The notes under the pieces are model-generated. The model searched no databases. It was not told the origin of the DNA and worked only from the letters and a program-made list of their open reading frames with translations. From assembly GCA_016704425.1 (NCBI GenBank), contig JADJAC010000011.1, positions 1,231,042 to 1,295,041 of the forward strand: a stretch of 64,000 nt of DNA. Direction: 5' to 3'. The translations under genes were made by a program, and so were the position numbers. The stretch's first letter is position 1, and every line of letters begins with the position of its first letter. The stretch is from Sphingomonadales bacterium. GTDB lineage: Bacteria; Pseudomonadota; Alphaproteobacteria; Sphingomonadales; Sphingomonadaceae. Positions 63,089 through 64,000 of this stretch are shown in pieces.

Positions 63089-64000
63089 TGGGGCCTGATG
63101 CAAGCCTGATTGATGCGATAGCAGTTACCGAGCCAAGGAAGGCTTCGCTGTACTTCGACATCAAGAGAAACACCCTGGACGACGGGCCGGGTATTCGCAG
63201 CGTGGTGTTCTTCAAGGGCTGCCCGCTGTCTTGTACCTGGTGCCAGAATCCGGAAAGCATCAACACCGGTTACGAACTCTCCTATGATGCAGAGAAGTGC
63301 ATCAGCTGTCACGACTGTGCTGACGCCTGCCCCGAGCAGGCGATCGACCTGAGTTCGCCCGACAAAATCATCCGCGACAAATGCACCCAGTGCTTCAAGT
63401 GCGTTGATGTCTGCCCATCCGGTGCTCTGGAGCGCTGTGGCAATGACATCGACATGGATCATCTGTGGAGAAGGTGCGAAGACGAGGCCTTCAGGCCTCC
63501 GGCGGCGGGGTTACTGTCTCCGGCGGCGAGGCGCTGATGCAGATGGATCTCGGTCGGCGAACTGTTCTAGCGGCTGAAGAAGCGGAATGTTCACACGCTG
63601 ATACAGACAGCGGGACTATGCAATTACAAGGTAGTTGAAAATCTGGTATTGCCCTACACCGACACCAGCTACTTTGATCTCAAGTTGATGGACAGCGATG
63701 CGCACAAGTAGTACTGCGGCGTTCCCAACCATTCTATTCATGAGAACTTCAGGAAGGTCCAGGCCCTGGCACGGATTCGGTGATCGAGGTTCTGCCGCGG
63801 GTCCTGTTGGTGCCCTTTATCACCGACACGGATGAAAACCCTCAGTGCCATTGCTGACTTTATGCTCGAGAACGGCGTAAAGAACATGCAGATCTTGCCG
63901 TACAACCCGATTTGGTCGACAAGCTGCCACGCTTCGGCAGTGTCCAGCGTCGGATCCCGGGTGAAGGGACAGGTAAGTTCATGCCGGACGCGGAGCTTGA
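63088..64000 (+). pseudogene. Glycyl radical enzyme activating enzyme (radical SAM), frameshifted and running off the window
   Basis: Starts at ATG 63088, overlapping the stop of the glycyl radical enzyme gene (TAATG). Radical-SAM cluster FFKGCPLSCTWCQNPES (CxxxCxxC), then two ferredoxin-type 4Fe-4S motifs CISCHDCADACPEQA and CTQCFKCVDVCPSGA, as in activases of the dehydratase class. The first frame ends at 63537. Similarity continues in other frames (TVSGGEALMQ near 63513, YFDLKLMDSDAHK near 63672) with in-frame stops. It generates the glycyl radical in its partner in working systems. The 3' end is outside the window. Confidence 0.85.

Overview
Overall: the left two thirds looks like a GC-rich alphaproteobacterium, most likely a sphingomonad. 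The clues are the fused cysNC gene followed by cysQ, and a plasmid/ICE backbone typical of that group: strawberry-notch helicase, Toprim primase, ParB-like protein, ArdC, SSB and several small DUF proteins. The right third is less GC-rich, packed with insertion sequences, and carries genes of a different flavour, including an OprD-type porin and a glycyl radical enzyme with its activase. It was probably acquired separately.

Layout. 1-2041: sulfate assimilation genes cysNC and cysQ (chromosome-like). 2042-9688: a decayed block. It starts at a tRNA 3'-end fragment and holds malate synthase G and a cupin gene, then pieces of a methylaspartate (glutamate mutase) pathway broken by a ~2.2 kb inversion and gene fusions, an inactivated IS3-family element, an unknown gene, and a NYN/ADP-ribosylglycohydrolase chimera. 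9689-9760: a tRNA-Lys-like 3' fragment that looks like the attachment site of an integrative element, followed by its integrase (9859-11136). 11226-40032: the element backbone.

Two recombinase trios sit inside backbone genes. A RIT element (three tyrosine recombinases, ~85 bp inverted repeats) splits the strawberry-notch gene. A second, different trio element, carrying its own intact ardC, splits the resident ardC with a 6 bp direct repeat. In both cases joining the flanks restores the reading frame.

The most interesting cargo is at 22166-24944: a short prokaryotic Argonaute and a DUF4365 (PD-(D/E)XK-like) nuclease-APAZ protein with overlapping genes, i.e. a SPARDA-type defence system. It lies tail-to-tail with an Xre/RES toxin-antitoxin pair and has an IS200 immediately upstream.

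40396-54360: a tautomerase, a glutathione S-transferase, an FAD-linked oxidase, an AraC regulator and two acyl-CoA ligases, spread over a 4.4 kb direct duplication (41107-45522 and 48673-53086) that includes IS3-family elements. 54504-60607: IS256, IS21, a porin truncated by IS21, and a second IS256. 60689-64000: a glycyl radical enzyme and its radical-SAM activase, both broken by frameshifts. Many genes right of 41 kb carry single-base frameshifts, often at homopolymers, so either decay or sequence error must be considered there.
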